DNA of 64,000 nt, from NCBI RefSeq assembly GCF_901709675.1, contig NC_051092.1:7258491-7322490 (forward strand), in the 5' to 3' direction. A model generated the notes under the pieces. That model searched no databases. It saw only the letters and a list, made by a program, of their open reading frames with translations, and was not told the origin of the DNA. Numbering within the stretch: the stretch's first letter is position 1; the number at the start of each line of letters is the position of its first letter. This document shows positions 11,601-25,500 of the stretch, in pieces. Position numbers and translations under genes: made by a program. This stretch comes from Syngnathus acus (lineage: Eukaryota; Chordata; Actinopteri; Syngnathiformes; Syngnathidae).

Positions 11601-14600
11601 GAGTCCGGCGATGACAGCATTGGTTGTGGCAATGGCCGGGATTATGTTACCTGCCATGGCTGGTAAAACAAATGCAGTTAAATGCATATGTTCTTCACCA
11701 GAGGGTGCCACGTGGAAGCAAAAATAAAAGAAACCAACTTACACTTGACATCGAAGCGACTCTTCATGTTCATGCTGAAGATGTACATTCGGAGGTTTGC
11801 TGCTGCAGTAACAAAATCCATGGAAGGAGGATCATCCTGACAAGACAAGCAGGGACTATTGTCACACAAGTCATGCAAAACATAGCAACAGTGAATTTCA
11901 AAAGTGGAGAATGTAATGTGCGCTATTGTGTGGTAAGACCAAGATAAGTGCACGAATGTAGACAACGACAAGCTATTTCACCAAACAACTTCAACTTGTT
12001 AATTTGGTTATGAGTAAGATGCTTTTACTGAATTAACTGAATTCTATTTGGATTTAATTTGAGATCATTTAATCATTGATAGGTCTAAATACATTTTAAC
12101 CCAGGGTAAGAACGCAATTTGTTTGTTCGCGCAGTTGGGTTTTTTATTTGATGCATCCAAATGTTTTTAAATGTATGCAAGTTTTATGTCAAATGTATTT
12201 CACAACAAACGTGAAAATATGAACGCTAGTTGGAAACGTGTTACCTTATCCCAGACGAGCTCTGCACCGTCTCCTTTCTCAGCCAACAGTGAGTGGAGGG
12301 TCTCCACGCTTTCTCGGAATAGCTTACAGTAGCCCCAAACACCGAGAACCTGCTGGTCCTTTAAACCTGAACCCGGAGACTCCTCCCGAGGGCACCCTGG
12401 GTGCAAAATAATACCAAAGTCACTCTAACACACAGCGTCTTAGAACACTGAAAGACACCATCACCATTTAGTATTTTCATATATTTGGTTAAGGGAGTTA
12501 CAACAGCTGCCTGAATGATCCGCGACCCACCCCCAAAAAGCTATCAATGCAACAGCTACCTGAATGATCCGTGACCCCCCCCAAAAAGCTATCAACACAC
12601 CAGCGTTCTCCAGCTGCTGCCAGTCCAGTGGCGTAGGAGCTTTCCTCTTCTTCCACAGCTTGTCCATTGTTAACAAGTACATAATGTCATCTTTGAAAAG
12701 CTGGAGAACAGAGCCAATGAGATCAGATTAGCAGTGACACTCAATTCACTTTAACTGAAGCAAGGGTAGCATCCCACAGTTGATGTACTACCTTACTTTG
12801 GTTCTACTAAATACTACACCAAACCAAACAGGTAAAAGAGAAGAACCAAATTATGTGGACAAAGATATGACTCTAGCTGCGTCTTGTGAATATTTCAGTC
12901 AATGTTTGCTCGTTGCATGGCTAGTAGTTGGTACCTTGTTGAAGAGTTTGATAGCATCATATTTATTGCGGCGTGCCCACTGCTTGGTAGAGACGCGCTT
13001 GACATCTCCATCCATTTCTGCGGCCGTGGCACGAGCTGCCGTTTCTTCAGGGTTCCCTGTTTTGCACAACACAATTTTCACACTCAAGTTCGAAAACTCG
13101 CATTCTCTCGAGGCTTTCAACAACCACCCAACAGAGATTTAGCAAGATACACACCTAAATGAGTCACTACGAATCAACGTGTCTTAATGAATGTTGTTAA
13201 AAACGGAAATGCTCCAACTCACATGAAGCCTCTGGATCGGCTGTGTCGGGAGACACATCTTGATCAGCATCCTCCTCTCCAAACAGCTGGCTGGAATAGA
13301 ACAAAGGAAACGAACACCTTTGGTCACCCATTCAATAGTTGATGATAAGCGTATAGTACCTTTGTTTTGGTCAAAAGTCATGCATCATTGATAGCTGAAT
13401 GAGACTCACTTGAAGAGATACTTTGCCCAGACAATGCAGTGAATGGGTTCAGATGGTGTATTTCTTATAGTGCAACCTGGGAAGGTCTTCTGGGCAGGTT
13501 TAGGTTGGCACTCGTAACACTCAGTCATTCCCTGAGGGAGAAAGGAGAACAAAATGGCTTTTGTATTAAACTAAATTCTACAAGTGTATTAATTGATCAA
13601 CAACTAATCAATTATAGTAATTGCTAATGATTTTTGATCGATTCATGGCTTAGACATGGCTTCCTTAGATTTTGTCAAAACCCTCAAAATTTCAGCCTCT
13701 CAACTGTAAATATTCTCATTTATGATAGCAGACCTTTGTGTTCAATCAATATTTAATAATCAATATTTTTGATTATTTTATAACATTTTAAGGCACAAAC
13801 CAGTTAGTGAACCATCATCAATTTATGTTTGTGCATTTTGTCTGCACTGTTCGAATGTCCTATTTTAGGATACTTTGACATAAACTTGCTTGCATGTTTT
13901 CATTTGACAACACAACAGCAGATATTGGAACAGTATATCTTCAGAGGAGGGACATTAAGTGAGCACCTTCTTGATTACTGTAACCTGTCCGAGGTATCCT
14001 GCTGTGCCGCTCTCAATGAGAGGGATGTCGGCCGCCAAACACATCCTGTTCACATGGTTGCGAGCAGCTGAGGACATAAAAAGTCAATTAATATCCTCAT
14101 CATTTTGAGAAAGTTGGAAAACACACCATTGAGCCCAGGCGTGCCCACCTCGGTTATCCAGAGCGTTCATCACCAGGATAAAATCTTTAAAGAACTCCAC
14201 GTTGTAGTCAGGACTGTTGGAAGAAAGAAATTGTTCCCCTTTAAATCTATAATTTGCACAAATGGTATTTGTGGAGCAAAATGGATACACAATAAAGACA
14301 ATTACTTCATGATGCTGTCATGGTAGGCGGTGATATTTGCAGAGGGGCAAAAGTGCAAGGCACTCTCTTTGGCGACCTGGCAAATACAAACACACAATCT
14401 GAAGTTACTGGAGCACAAATCCAGCAACTGTGCATCGTTCCTCCAATGGCAGGTATCTCAAGATGCCACTTACCTGTGCTTTAGACTTGCCAACATGCTT
14501 CTTCTGAAAGAGGAATTGGCGATTCAAATTGCTGACATCAATTGTGTCCAGGTCAATCTGAAAGATAAATTATTTCATAAATCGCATGCAACATCTTAAA

Positions 14601-16394
14601 TCATCTCAACACATAGATATGAGGAACTTTATACAGATGACAACACAACGTGAAAAACACAAATGACAGAGTGAGAGAGGTCAACTACGATTGACTACCG
14701 GATCAAGATCTTGGGGGCAGAGACACGAGAGAACGTATGATGTAGACAAGCGTGTCTATTATTTAGGGCGATTTTTGCTTATTTTTCAGGAAATGTTGAA
14801 ATAATTACAGCACTCTGCAGAGTACTGTGATATGGTGTCATGTCACATTTCTTCTTGACGTGGGTGCCACCCAGTGTTCGGATAAACTGTTGACAATCTA
14901 AATGTTAACTTGAATTACTCTTCCGTCTACAACTTTATTGTACTTATGAATTAAATTAATGATTAAATTATTAATTTCATACTCATTCAGGAATATGCTA
15001 CCACTTTGAACCCAAAAGAAATTCCATGCCAGCCCGACTAGTGATTAGCTTTGAATTTAATCTGTAAATAAATGGCATCTGTAAAGGGATGCTTTTCCTT
15101 GGGTATAATGAACCACATTTCCTCCATTCAATGGACCTGTCATTCAAAAGCAAATCTTTTTTTAGTAATGCTTATCTGAGCAGTACAAATGGTGCAAGGA
15201 ATTGACCTAGCTGTCACTATTGCACACAACCTACAATCATGGTTATTAATTTTTTAACATCCATCAATCCATCCATCCAAATCTAAATTTAAAAGTGACA
15301 CCCACAAGACGCAGAAAATTGGAGTGAAACTTTGCATGTAATTGATTTTTTTTTTTTTTTAAATTAATCAGCCAATTAATCTGTAATGTGTATTTTCTTT
15401 TCTTTCAAAAATCATCATTGGCCTCAGAAAATCCATATTGGTCAGGCCCCAATGACAACTACATCTAATTTTAATGTAGCTTTTTTTGTCCCCAAATTCA
15501 CAACATTAGCAAAGCTTTTTACTCACAATGTAAATTCATTTACAAAAGTATGAAACCAATAAATTCATTTGAGCAATGCTTTCATGTCCAAATTGATTGA
15601 CTTTGTTCAAAGACGAACCGGCATGCTGTTTTGATACTCATCTGTTTTTCAATCTCAGTACAATGTCAGACTATTTTGTGTGCATATAACTGCCAGTAAT
15701 AATTCATTGTTACTTATAGGTTCATCAAAGTCTCTACATTCACATAAGTCCAAAAGTTGAACCAATACTTGAAATGTAATCATTCTTATACTTGTCAAGA
15801 ATCAGCACTTCTACTCAAGAACAAATTGCGAGTACTTTTGCCACATCTATGATCACAGTGAGCCATATGTCCCATGGAGGCAAAATATGATTCAATACAC
15901 CATTGGAAACAAACCTTGCGGCTTAAACTTTGTTGACTTTAAGTTGATTATAATCGCAATAAAGACATCGCATACGTCATTTGAAGTTAACAGTCGTGTT
16001 AATGGCGCCAAAATACCTCTAGCTCTGTGTGTACGTACATTTTACGAACGTAATTGCTCCCAAACATTCAGTTCAGTAAAAGATGAAGCGAACCATAAAC
16101 ATGCATGAATATATTTGTGCCTCGTCTTCTAGTAGAAGTCAGACATTAGTGGTTTAGTGCTGCACAAAGACTTCACATGGTAGCACGCTAGCCATTCTGT
16201 TCACAAAGAACTTAGCGCGCTAGCCGGCTAAGCTAATAGGCAAACAAACAGACCACTTCGATGTTTTTGAAGCCAGTGAGGACGAGGTTCTTGAGCAGCT
16301 CACAGCCGATACCTCCCGCTCCCACCACTAACACTTTGGACGTCGAGAGGGAGTCAGCCAACTCCTTTCGGAGGGAACCCACAAGTTGAACCAT
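8679..16394 (-). CDS. uba2: SUMO-activating enzyme subunit 2 (UBA2/SAE2), complete, 17 exons
   Basis: Catalytic subunit of the SAE1-UBA2 E1 that adenylates SUMO, holds it as a thioester and passes it to UBC9, mainly in the nucleus. Exons: 16254-16394, 14474-14557, 14306-14376, 14149-14213, 13967-14067, 13410-13531, 13223-13290, 12935-13056, 12601-12700, 12245-12396, 11743-11836, 11547-11659, 10328-10483, 9545-9641, 9316-9421, 9081-9223, 8679-8893. They total 1950 nt, 649 aa plus stop (human about 640). Visible motifs: nucleotide loop GAGGIG at residues 25-30; zinc cysteines CYEC at 159/162 and CYVC at 437/440; catalytic Cys174 in [10 protein letters not shown]; a C-terminal basic signal [18 protein letters not shown]; acidic end DDDIITLD. 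Every junction keeps the frame. The family match is unambiguous; exact exon ends could shift by a codon. Confidence 0.96.
10832..11423. mobile_element. Non-autonomous hAT-like element, 592 bp, with target-site duplication
   Basis: Starts TAGGGCTGAA and ends TTCAGCCCTA, perfect 10-bp inverted ends. Flanked by ATTTGTAC and ATCTGTAC, an 8-bp duplication with one mismatch, the size hAT elements make. No transposase inside. Sits in uba2 intron 12. Confidence 0.8.
12501..12598. repeat. Two-copy tandem repeat, period 49, in uba2 intron 9
   Basis: Copies 12501-12549 and 12550-12598 share CCTGAATGATCCG and CCAAAAAGCTATCAA with a few changes. Confidence 0.85.
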
Positions 16395-16615
16395 GTTGAT
16401 GGGTACAGCCTCAACCTCAGCCTGTAGCACCAGGATGCTCGCAGTTAGCTTTGGTATCCACCGCAGACCGACTGTAAAGACGATGCCCCGCATAGACATG
16501 AATAAGGCTGCAGATTCCTAGTTTGCCGGCATACGTCATCTTTTCCGCCATATTGAATGTGTCAGCATGCACGAAATTTATATACAATGAAAAGGGACAC
16601 GCTCGCAAACACACG

Positions 16616-16682
<67 letters not shown>

Positions 16683-17693
16683 TTGTGAGAGCAATCATCT
16701 AAGATCCAGAAATATATATTTGATGTGTGAATTTTCTGAATCAAGAGTAATGACATTCTCCTTTTTTTAAAAACTCAATTTAGTATATATTCATGTATTA
16801 TGATCATCAATATTATCAATTATATCAATTTTGCCATTAATGATCACGCGGGAGAAAATGCCCTATAGTGGTCATATAAAGCCTACGTAAAAAGTGGCCG
16901 AACATAAACCATAGGTTATTGCCTTGTAGTAACCTCACGTCTGTGCATCGGTGTAAATACTCAACGGGAGAGCACAGAACACGGTCGGTAAGCACTGAGG
17001 TTAAAATGTGTTCAGGTAATTCAAAGACAGTTTGTGATCTGCAGAAATTTATTGAGCGTTAAATACACGCTGGATAACATAATAAAACGTCCTACTGAAT
17101 CACGTCCACGCACGAATATTGACGAAAAGGGAAATTTTGGGAGTACCCTGAAGGCAACAGCAGCTACGGGGAAAGTGGTGAGGGTTCATACACTCTTCTC
17201 TACTGTCATTTGGACTCATTCTACCAAGGGGACAGCAAGTACCGCATTAAAACTTCTGCAAGTCACCTTCCTCACGTTGCGTCTTCAGTAAGTTATAATG
17301 TCAAGTTTTATAAACTGCTGTAGAATGACGAATGAGACAATCACGTTATTCTTTTCCCGTAATCTTGTCAGAACCAACAGTGCGTAAATAAATAGGTGAA
17401 AATCAATCGTGCAATGAAAACACCACTCTTTTATTTGTCCTTGTGCGTGCGTAGGTGTGTGTGTGATTAAGCCACAGTTGAATTCATCAGCCATCCCGCA
17501 AACCAGAACAACAAAGGCTGCCCACAAACTGTTCGTAAGGTTACTGTTATTATATTAACTTTTTTTGTTTTGTTTTTGTCTCAGTTTTTCTCCCCTGTTT
17601 TTTTTTCCAACCAAGCCCCTGCCAGCAGTGTTGCCAAGCCCAAGAGGAGACATCGGCCAACATTGCAGCCGGAAGAAAGAACACTAAAGAACA
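16395..17693. other. uba2-lcat divergent intergenic region
   Basis: 1.3 kb between the uba2 start (minus) and the lcat start (plus). The dominant feature is an (AC)n microsatellite near 16613-16680. The rest is AT-rich; a short GC-rich patch near 16260-16500 fits the uba2 start. No extra gene is seen. Confidence 0.5.
16613..16680. repeat. (AC)n microsatellite
   Basis: About 30 perfect AC units after a slightly imperfect lead-in, about 220 bp upstream of the uba2 ATG. Confidence 0.97.
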
Positions 17694-20600
17694 ATGGGCT
17701 CCCTAGGACAAAGTTGGCCTTTGCTGACTGTTGGACTTTTGCTGGGGCTTCATCACACCTCATGTTTCTGGGTCCTCAATGTTGTCTTCCCTCCCGATTT
17801 GAAACCTCAAAACCATAGCAACATCACACCTCCACTCATCATTGGTAAGTGAACCTTACACTGTGAAAAGTACAGGACACTGAAATGTACTGCATTTATA
17901 AAAAGTAAAAATCCATTCATGCTGTCAGTTGTATGAGAACTTGGCACAAAAGTGTTTTCACGCAAAAAAGTTTCCTTCATTCCCCTTTAAACCCGCCGGG
18001 TTAAAAATAGAACCGACCCAGAAAGTTGGGTCGATTTTGGGTGATTTTGCAAAAAGAAAAAAGAAAAACCAACCCATTAAAAAAAAAAAGATCATTTTGT
18101 TTTGTGTCGGTCCAATTTCTAACCCAAATTGTTTAATTGTTTTTTGACACCACTGTTTTAAGAGTGTTTATTAACTTGCATTGTTCATACTTGTTGTAGT
18201 GAGTTGAGGAGTTGCATTTGGATAAAAATAGTGCTCTGCCACTATCTTGTGGCATATTGGTGTCAATTTAAATGAGTTGAGGAGTCTCATTTGTTGCATG
18301 TTGATTTTTGTTATTCATGGCAAGATTGCCCTCAAATAGCCTCAAGACAGAAAGTGTCAGGGAAATCACTGCAATACTATTGGAATTAGAGATGGCAATT
18401 ATCAATTATTAATTGACCTGAGTGAGGTTAAACCATACAGAGAATGGATATTAACTGAATGTTTATAAATGTGTTTGTTTGTTTGCTAACTTTTTCCCAC
18501 TTTACCAAATCATGCATGCAGTACAGTAATCAAATGCATGTCTGTCTCTGAAAGAAGTCAATAGAAAAGCTTAAGCAACCCTTAAGATGCTCACAATGCT
18601 CAAGTCTATGAATCTGAAGAATTGAAATTCAAATAGCACTAGTTTTCAGGTGTTCCATTTTGAAGGTCCCATTGTAAAGAGATTAGATTAGATTATAAGG
18701 TACCTTCTGGACATCATGTGGGTGGTAGTGTGCCAGAGGTAAGCGTTTGTGAGCTTGGGGCCCACACAGCTGTTTGTTTAGTGAAACAAACCTCAACACT
18801 GACTAGATGTTTGTGACCAAGCTGTTCATTTACATGTTGAGTCATGAGTTTAAACTAAATGAACTACATCAGTTGATTAATATGTACATTTTCAACGCAT
18901 GGACTCTATGCTATCACGGTGTTGCATTTGTATCCTCTACATTTTCTGTTACACTGTCAGCAAAACAAATATTACTGGAGTTTCAACGGGACTTGTTTTT
19001 CACTTTTGGGCGTTTTATATGCTCATCTCAGAGACTCAGACTTGTTTTTGCAGTTCCAGGAAACTTGGGCAACCGTCTGGAAGCTAAGATAGACAAGCAG
19101 GAGCTGGCCCACTGGATGTGCTACAAGAAAACCGATCACTGGTTCCCCTTGTGGATTGACCTCAACATGTTCATGCCTATTGGTGTCGATTGCTGGATCG
19201 ATAACATTAGGTAACACTGACCCATATGCGTTTCATCTATTCTCTGCTCACACACATGGAAAATACTGTCGGAAAATAGTTGATGATGATTTTTTTGCTG
19301 CTCCCCGCGATCAATGACATTGGAAAATTATTTTGATATTTTCTCATGTGATTTTTATTGCTGGAGTCCTATTAGAGTGTGTGTGTTTATAGTAATGTCT
19401 GAAACACATTTCTGCGTTCAGACTTGTTTACAACAGGACAGCAAGACGATCATTCAACTCGCCAGGGGTGCAGGTGCGGGTGCCAGGGTTTGGACAAACC
19501 TATCCCATTGAGTTTCTCGACAATAGCAAATTGGCTGGTGAGATGCATGAATCTGTTGGTCAAATTGTGGATATTTATAAAGACGTAAAAGTCGTAAAAA
19601 AACACATTTCCTACCGACATTTGTCGAGCATACGTCAACATTTATATTGATGTTGTGTAAACTCCACAGACTGAAAAAGAAATGAATTGATTGTGTGCAT
19701 TATTTTGAAATGAAACTGTGAGATGTATTTATTTCCATAAGGGTAATATTGCAGTTACGAGATGCTCTGTGTTTTGCAGGTTATTTTCACACTATGGTGC
19801 AGCATTTAGTCAACATTGGCTACACTCGGAATGAGACTGTCCGTGGAGCCCCGTATGATTGGAGATTAACTCCGAGTAAGTGGTAAAACATTATGGCATA
19901 GACCACACTATATCAATTATATGAGGGTTGTAAGATGATCATCAGAAAATATTGGCATTTCATACTGTGTTATTTTTTACTTTGTATTTAAAAATGAGTA
20001 TGTAGCCACGCCCCGAGAGTATGGATGACGTAAAGGAGCCATATCATATCTAAATCATCTTTTTGGAAATGTTAGGGTTAGGATTTTTCACCCAAAATAC
20101 CCCAAACTGGTGTTCTCCATTCACTCCTGCTCATCCAATTCTCTAAGCAGCAGCTCCGCCAGATCAAACAAAAAACAACCATACTGCCCCTGCAGATTAA
20201 AAATACGCCCAAGTTCCCAGAGTAGCTGGCCCTACGACTGTTCTGATTTTGGTTCATCAAATAAATTATAAAATGTTTCCACATTTCCGCTGCAGTGTAC
20301 TAAAGTACTAGTCATGGCTGTTTTCAACATAATTTTGAGATGTCCTACTTTGTGAGTGGACATTGAACGCACCTCCAGTCGACTGACGAATTTGTGTGAC
20401 GAAAGCAGAGGTGGATCAGGGGTCTTACTTTCGGGATAGAAAGATAGCCAAATAACTAATTTCTTAAGAAAGGTATTTTCTTTTAGGACCTGTCTCAAAT
20501 TGTTTATTGATTTTTTTCCCCCACTTTTAATTATTTTTTTCAGTTTTAAATACTTTTTTTTTATTGCTTTCTCATTTCAAATCAAGTCAAATTTAACCTG

Positions 20601-22011
20601 TGCTACTGGAGAGTTTTAAGAAAATTTAAGAAAAACTTTTAAGATAAGTCACATCATTTGAAAATTGTTAATTATATTTCAAGTTGTGAATCTTTTTCTA
20701 AAAAAATAAATAAAAACAGGAGTCTGTGCAACAACAATGGATGGATGGATGAATGTAGATGTCCTTTTCTCGCCCTCTGACAGATGAGAACGCAGAGTAT
20801 CTCATGAAGTTGCAGGAGCTGGTAGAACAGATGTATGAGCAGTACCAGGGGCCTGTTTACTTATTGGGACATAGCATGGGCTGCCACTACGTCCTCTACT
20901 TTCTCAACCATCAGCCTCAGGACTGGAAGGACAAGTACATTCGGGGCTTCATTTCCCTCGCGGCTCCATGGGGGGGCGCTGTTAAAGTACTCAGAGTCAT
21001 GGGATCAGGTCAGTGTTTTCCCTTGTCAGTCAAATTAAAAAAATTCAATCTGAATAATGTGATGCACACCACAGAAATAAATGGCATATGTTGTAGTGTA
21101 GTACAGGCTCTGTTTAAAAACAAAGTTTTTTTTTTTTTTTTTTTTTAGGAGAAAATGACGGCCTCCCAATGATTTCCAACATTAAGATCCGAGAGGAGCA
21201 AAGGATGACTTCAACGAATCCATGGATGCTGCCAACAGAGAAGGCGTGGCCAAAGGACCACGTTTTCATATCAACACCAAATTTTAACTACACGACACAG
21301 GACTACCAGCGCTTCTTCCAAGACATCAATTTTGAGGATGGCTGGTAAATTCATACTGCACATGACATTTTTCGATGTTAACTTCATCCAGTTTAGTTTA
21401 AAATGTTCTGCTGACCAAAATTGATTTCATATGCATTTGTATTGTGAAATATTCTCTTTTTGATTTGGAGATGCCTGACACATTCATCCAAAATTGCAAT
21501 TATGAAGCAGTAGTGATTATCCTGTCTTTTCATCATTTGTAATAGCAAACCAAAAATGTCATGTACCCTTCCATATCATCACCAGTAGAAGTTAAGGAAA
21601 AATCAGATCAACTATCTGACAGCTGACTAACATTTGGTTGGTTTCAGGTACATGAGCGAAGACTCGAAGAACCTGACTGCTGATCTCCGCCCACCTGGTG
21701 TTGAGGTGTGGTGTATGTACGGCGTCGGACTACCCACTCCAGTCACGTATATTTACGATGAGGGGTTTCCCAACGCAGACCCCATAGACTTTATTTACGA
21801 CGATGGGGATGACTCCGTGGGCAGCCGAAGCATGAGTCTTTGCAAAAATTGGGCCGGGCAGCAGGAGAAGCCTGTGCATGTTACGGAATACAGGGGGTTG
21901 CCACACTTGGATATTGTATTCAATGAAAAGGTGCTCAATCAAATTCAGCAAATTTTAGAGGGGAAATCAGAGCTGCCTAAAGAAGTTGATGTCAGGTCTG
22001 GCCAGATATAG
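17694..22011 (+). CDS. lcat: Lecithin-cholesterol acyltransferase (LCAT), complete, 7 exons
   Basis: Secreted plasma enzyme that moves a phosphatidylcholine acyl chain to cholesterol on lipoproteins. Exons: 17694-17844, 19054-19210, 19422-19537, 19780-19875, 20784-21008, 21149-21344, 21648-22011; 1305 nt, 434 aa (human 440). A 24-residue signal peptide precedes the mature start [10 protein letters not shown]. The lid disulfide pair is Cys73/Cys97 and the second pair Cys336/Cys379. The catalytic triad is Ser204 in GHSMG, Asp368 in DDGDDSV and His400 in GLPHLD. Of the two free cysteines of human LCAT, the one after GHSxG is kept (Cys207), but the one in VPGxLGN is Asn54. LCAT rather than PLA2G15 is chosen from [16 protein letters not shown] and [14 protein letters not shown]. 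It lies head-to-tail with pla2g15. Confidence 0.94.
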
Positions 22012-22170
22012 CAAACTATTTTCAAGTTATATTGATTAAAAAGCACGTGCAGCAGGCCTGGGAATAGCAGCAACAATGAATTGTGCATGCCTGACCTCAA
22101 GTTTATTAAAAAAAATATCCCTATAAGTACTCTGAACGTTGAACTTTTCAACATATGATTTTTTGTTGTG

Positions 22171-22176
22171 AATAAA
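22171..22176 (+). promoter_or_regulatory. Polyadenylation signal AATAAA of lcat
   Basis: Canonical hexamer 160 bases after the lcat stop codon, giving a short 3' UTR and ending before the pla2g15 start about 0.4 kb on. Confidence 0.7.
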
Positions 22177-22539
22177 GATGTTCTTTTAACTGGCATTTTA
22201 GAATTTTTTTTGTGAAAATTTGATTTGCTTTTAATAATTTAATATGCTAAACGTGTTGTAGCTGTAGAGTCTGAAGCTACCAAGAACCCATCCAGTTTTA
22301 CTGTGCTATCTACTGTAAACCCAAAATGTAATTTCGTGACGGAGTGAAAAGCAGCGTTACGGTTCGACTCATCTGAGCTCGATGACTTCGGCCTTGACTG
22401 AGGTTGCGTTACCAGATGAGATTGCTCTCCCTTCTGCTTTGAATCTCGTGACCGCGTCATCATCATCTTCATCTTCTACGCAAACAACACCAACTATTAA
22501 AGGGTCGACAAACGAGACAGGAGAAGTTAGAAAAGCGTA

Positions 22540-22557
22540 ATGGCTCTTCGGCTATGA
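22540..22557 (+). promoter_or_regulatory. Upstream ORF in pla2g15 5' leader
   Basis: ATG, four more codons and TGA lie 13 bases before the pla2g15 ATG. Whether they are in the transcript depends on the unmapped start site. If transcribed, ribosomes would have to re-initiate or leak past it. Confidence 0.4.
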
Positions 22558-22570
22558 GACATCGGAAGTC

Positions 22571-25500
22571 ATGGATGGTAGACCGCGGGTAACCGCCTTC
22601 TCGCTTCTCAGAGTCGCTTTGCTATTGTGGCTGTTTTCTGGAAGGAGCTCCTGCAAACCTGTGGGAAAATGTGCGGGCAACAAGCCGTGTCAGTCTCCGA
22701 GACCTCCGGTGGTCCTCGGTAAGTGTTTACTCTACTTCCCTGCTTTACACTGGCTTTGTTTACACCACTGTTGAATGTCAACATTTGACAAACGAGAGAA
22801 TTACCAAACAGTAAAGGGGTGAGGAAAAATTTCTGTTGTTTTCTTTTCGGATCCTGTCAACATTTTGTGATTGCGCAAGCACTAACAGATCTAGGTTTGT
22901 AAAATAATCGTTTCGACTAACTTTAAACTGACATCGCCACTCGTTTTTACAATTATATTTGCATCACGTAGAACTGTAGAAGTGCGACTCCAGTCGTTTT
23001 CTTAACACTTTTAATTGCATATAGCATCGACGGATTGCGTCCAACGTTTTTGTGCATTTCGTACCATTACGAATTGTATTAGACAAAGTCACTGAAAATT
23101 AAAAGGTGCAATTAAAACATCTCGTTTCCTATATTTGGAGACGTCTGTTGACAGAGATATCACGAGACAGTTTTTATGCAGCCAATCAGATTCCTCGGGG
23201 AAATTTGAGCCAATCCCGTCATTTAATTGCACGATACGTCATGTGACTCTTTTCATTGCAGGTTTATACAGTAATCCAATTTAAACACCATTACCATTCT
23301 ATCCTCCTTGTTCTCCGTACCGACTTGATCAAATGTGGTTGAGTAGTGGAAACCTTATCTCGTGTGTACTTATTCTGTTGACATGAGGTCAGGGTAACAG
23401 TTTGTCTGGCTGCTGTTGATAAGCACACAAAAAAAAAAAACCTGGCAAAAAAAAAAAGTGGGGGACTCACCAGTCTCAGAGGATGTTCAGTCAGATGTTT
23501 AAATTTGTAGAAAAAAAAGTCAGATCACAGACATGAGAGAAAAGGGGCAACTTTTTGTAGATAAGAAACACTTGAATAAATTAAGGAAAAAAACTATATA
23601 CTCAATGAGATAAATGGGCTGAGCAAAGGCAATAGTGGACTAGTTTTGTGATTCCATCATTTTTGTCAAGGGTTGAAGTTTGGGCAATCATTCATGTATC
23701 AACCTCCTCCACTGAATTAGTTTCGGAATGTTTCAGACTACTTTCGCAACATTAGGGGTGTTTTTTTTTATTACACAAACCAATCTTTTCCCATTTTTTT
23801 TTACCTAAACCAAACTTTTCTTGATGAAGAAATATATGTGACGAATTGTTAGCTAACAGTTGAAAATGAACGATCAATGTTTTGTTTTTGAGGCAAAACA
23901 ATACATATGTTGTTTATGAGGCAAAATGGCCACGTGGACTCATGGCCATCAATGGTCAAATGTCAATGCGAACTCAGAAAACGATCTGTAGCTGGAGACA
24001 TCCAAACAACACGTTGCATGATACAATAGCTGCTGGATAAAGTACATCTTTTGAGCACCATCCAAAATTCAGACAAGATCTTGCACATGCGTGAAAATGA
24101 ATGTTGCTTGCTGCTGTATATAGTAATTCCAAATTTGAAAAAGGGCTGACATTCATATTTCTTTCGATGAAATAAAAAAAATATTGCTTTGCTTTTGACA
24201 TAATACTGACAAGCTTGATCATCATAATCAAATCAGATTTGCATACCATTTCTTTTGTAAATATGGAGTGCGCTTTGTCAACACCTTATATGTGTCTGTT
24301 GGATGATTGCAGTTCCGGGAGACCTGGGAAATCAGCTGGAGGCCAAGCTGGATAAACCCAGTGTGGTTCATTACATTTGTTATAAGAAGACAGACTCCTT
24401 CTTTACTTTATGGCTCAACCTGGAGCAACTTGTGCCTGTTGCCATTGACTGTTGGATGGACAACATAAGGTATGGTACCTATCAATCAAATATGCTGCTA
24501 TTCAAAGCTTACGTTCCTAAATTCTTGCTTTTGCACTCATTCTTTAATAGATATTAGTACACTGGTACCTTGACTTGCAAGTATCCCAAATTATGAGCTG
24601 TTTGAGTACGAGTTGTCGTTTGATTCGTTTTTCTTCCCCCTAAAAACATAAACGGAGCAAAAAAAAGCATGTTTGGGATGCTGCATGGGATGACTGGCAT
24701 GTCAAGATGGAAATTTATTTGATAACTCAACTAAATTGTGTTACAAGCTTTCTGATGCCACAAATTAAACCGGTTCCACTAATTTAGCATTCTACACAAT
24801 CAATTCCATGCAGTTTTGTCAGTGTTGTTCATGTTCTAGTGCTGTGTGGGTAAAAGAAAAGTAAAAATCTGATAGAATTAAGGTTGATGCCACCTCCCCC
24901 GTATTATAATTGATGTCGTTTTAAATTGCCAAATTTCCCTTCCAAATATAAATCAATTCAGATCGTTTGGAACTTAAACCCTGACCATCCTGCTTTTCTT
25001 TACTTTTGTTTCGTGAGATGAAGTGGAAGATTCCAAATTGATTTATAAACATGTTTTGAATGGTTGTATGTGCCCGAGCTGTGCTGGTCTTGTTGACACA
25101 AATCATTCATCCTTCCAAAGGTCACTTTTCCCAATGAGAGCTGATGCAAACAAAGCTCAAGGCAATCTTTAACACTTGGAAATACATTCACAAAAACTGC
25201 TAAAAACTACATTTAAAATGATTATTATTTAAGATTATTAAAGAAAGCATGCGTGAGGCTTAGCAACCTTCCCGTTGCAGGTTAATCGGTAATCTTGGGA
25301 TTGCTGTGTCATGCATTCTAAAACAATTTCAATTTTTAGGGTAAATCATCAACATTGAATGTGTCAAGGTTCAGTTTGATTGACGCATGGGTGAAGCCAA
25401 AAACAAGTATGTAAGTCAGGGGTGCAGAAAACGCATACCAGAATATTATTATTCAGAATGTTTATGATTTCATATCTTTTATTAGTCCCTCAAAAGAGCA

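Noticed and set aside
16417-16698. ORFs with alternating Val/Cys
   Set aside because: Translation of the (AC)n microsatellite.
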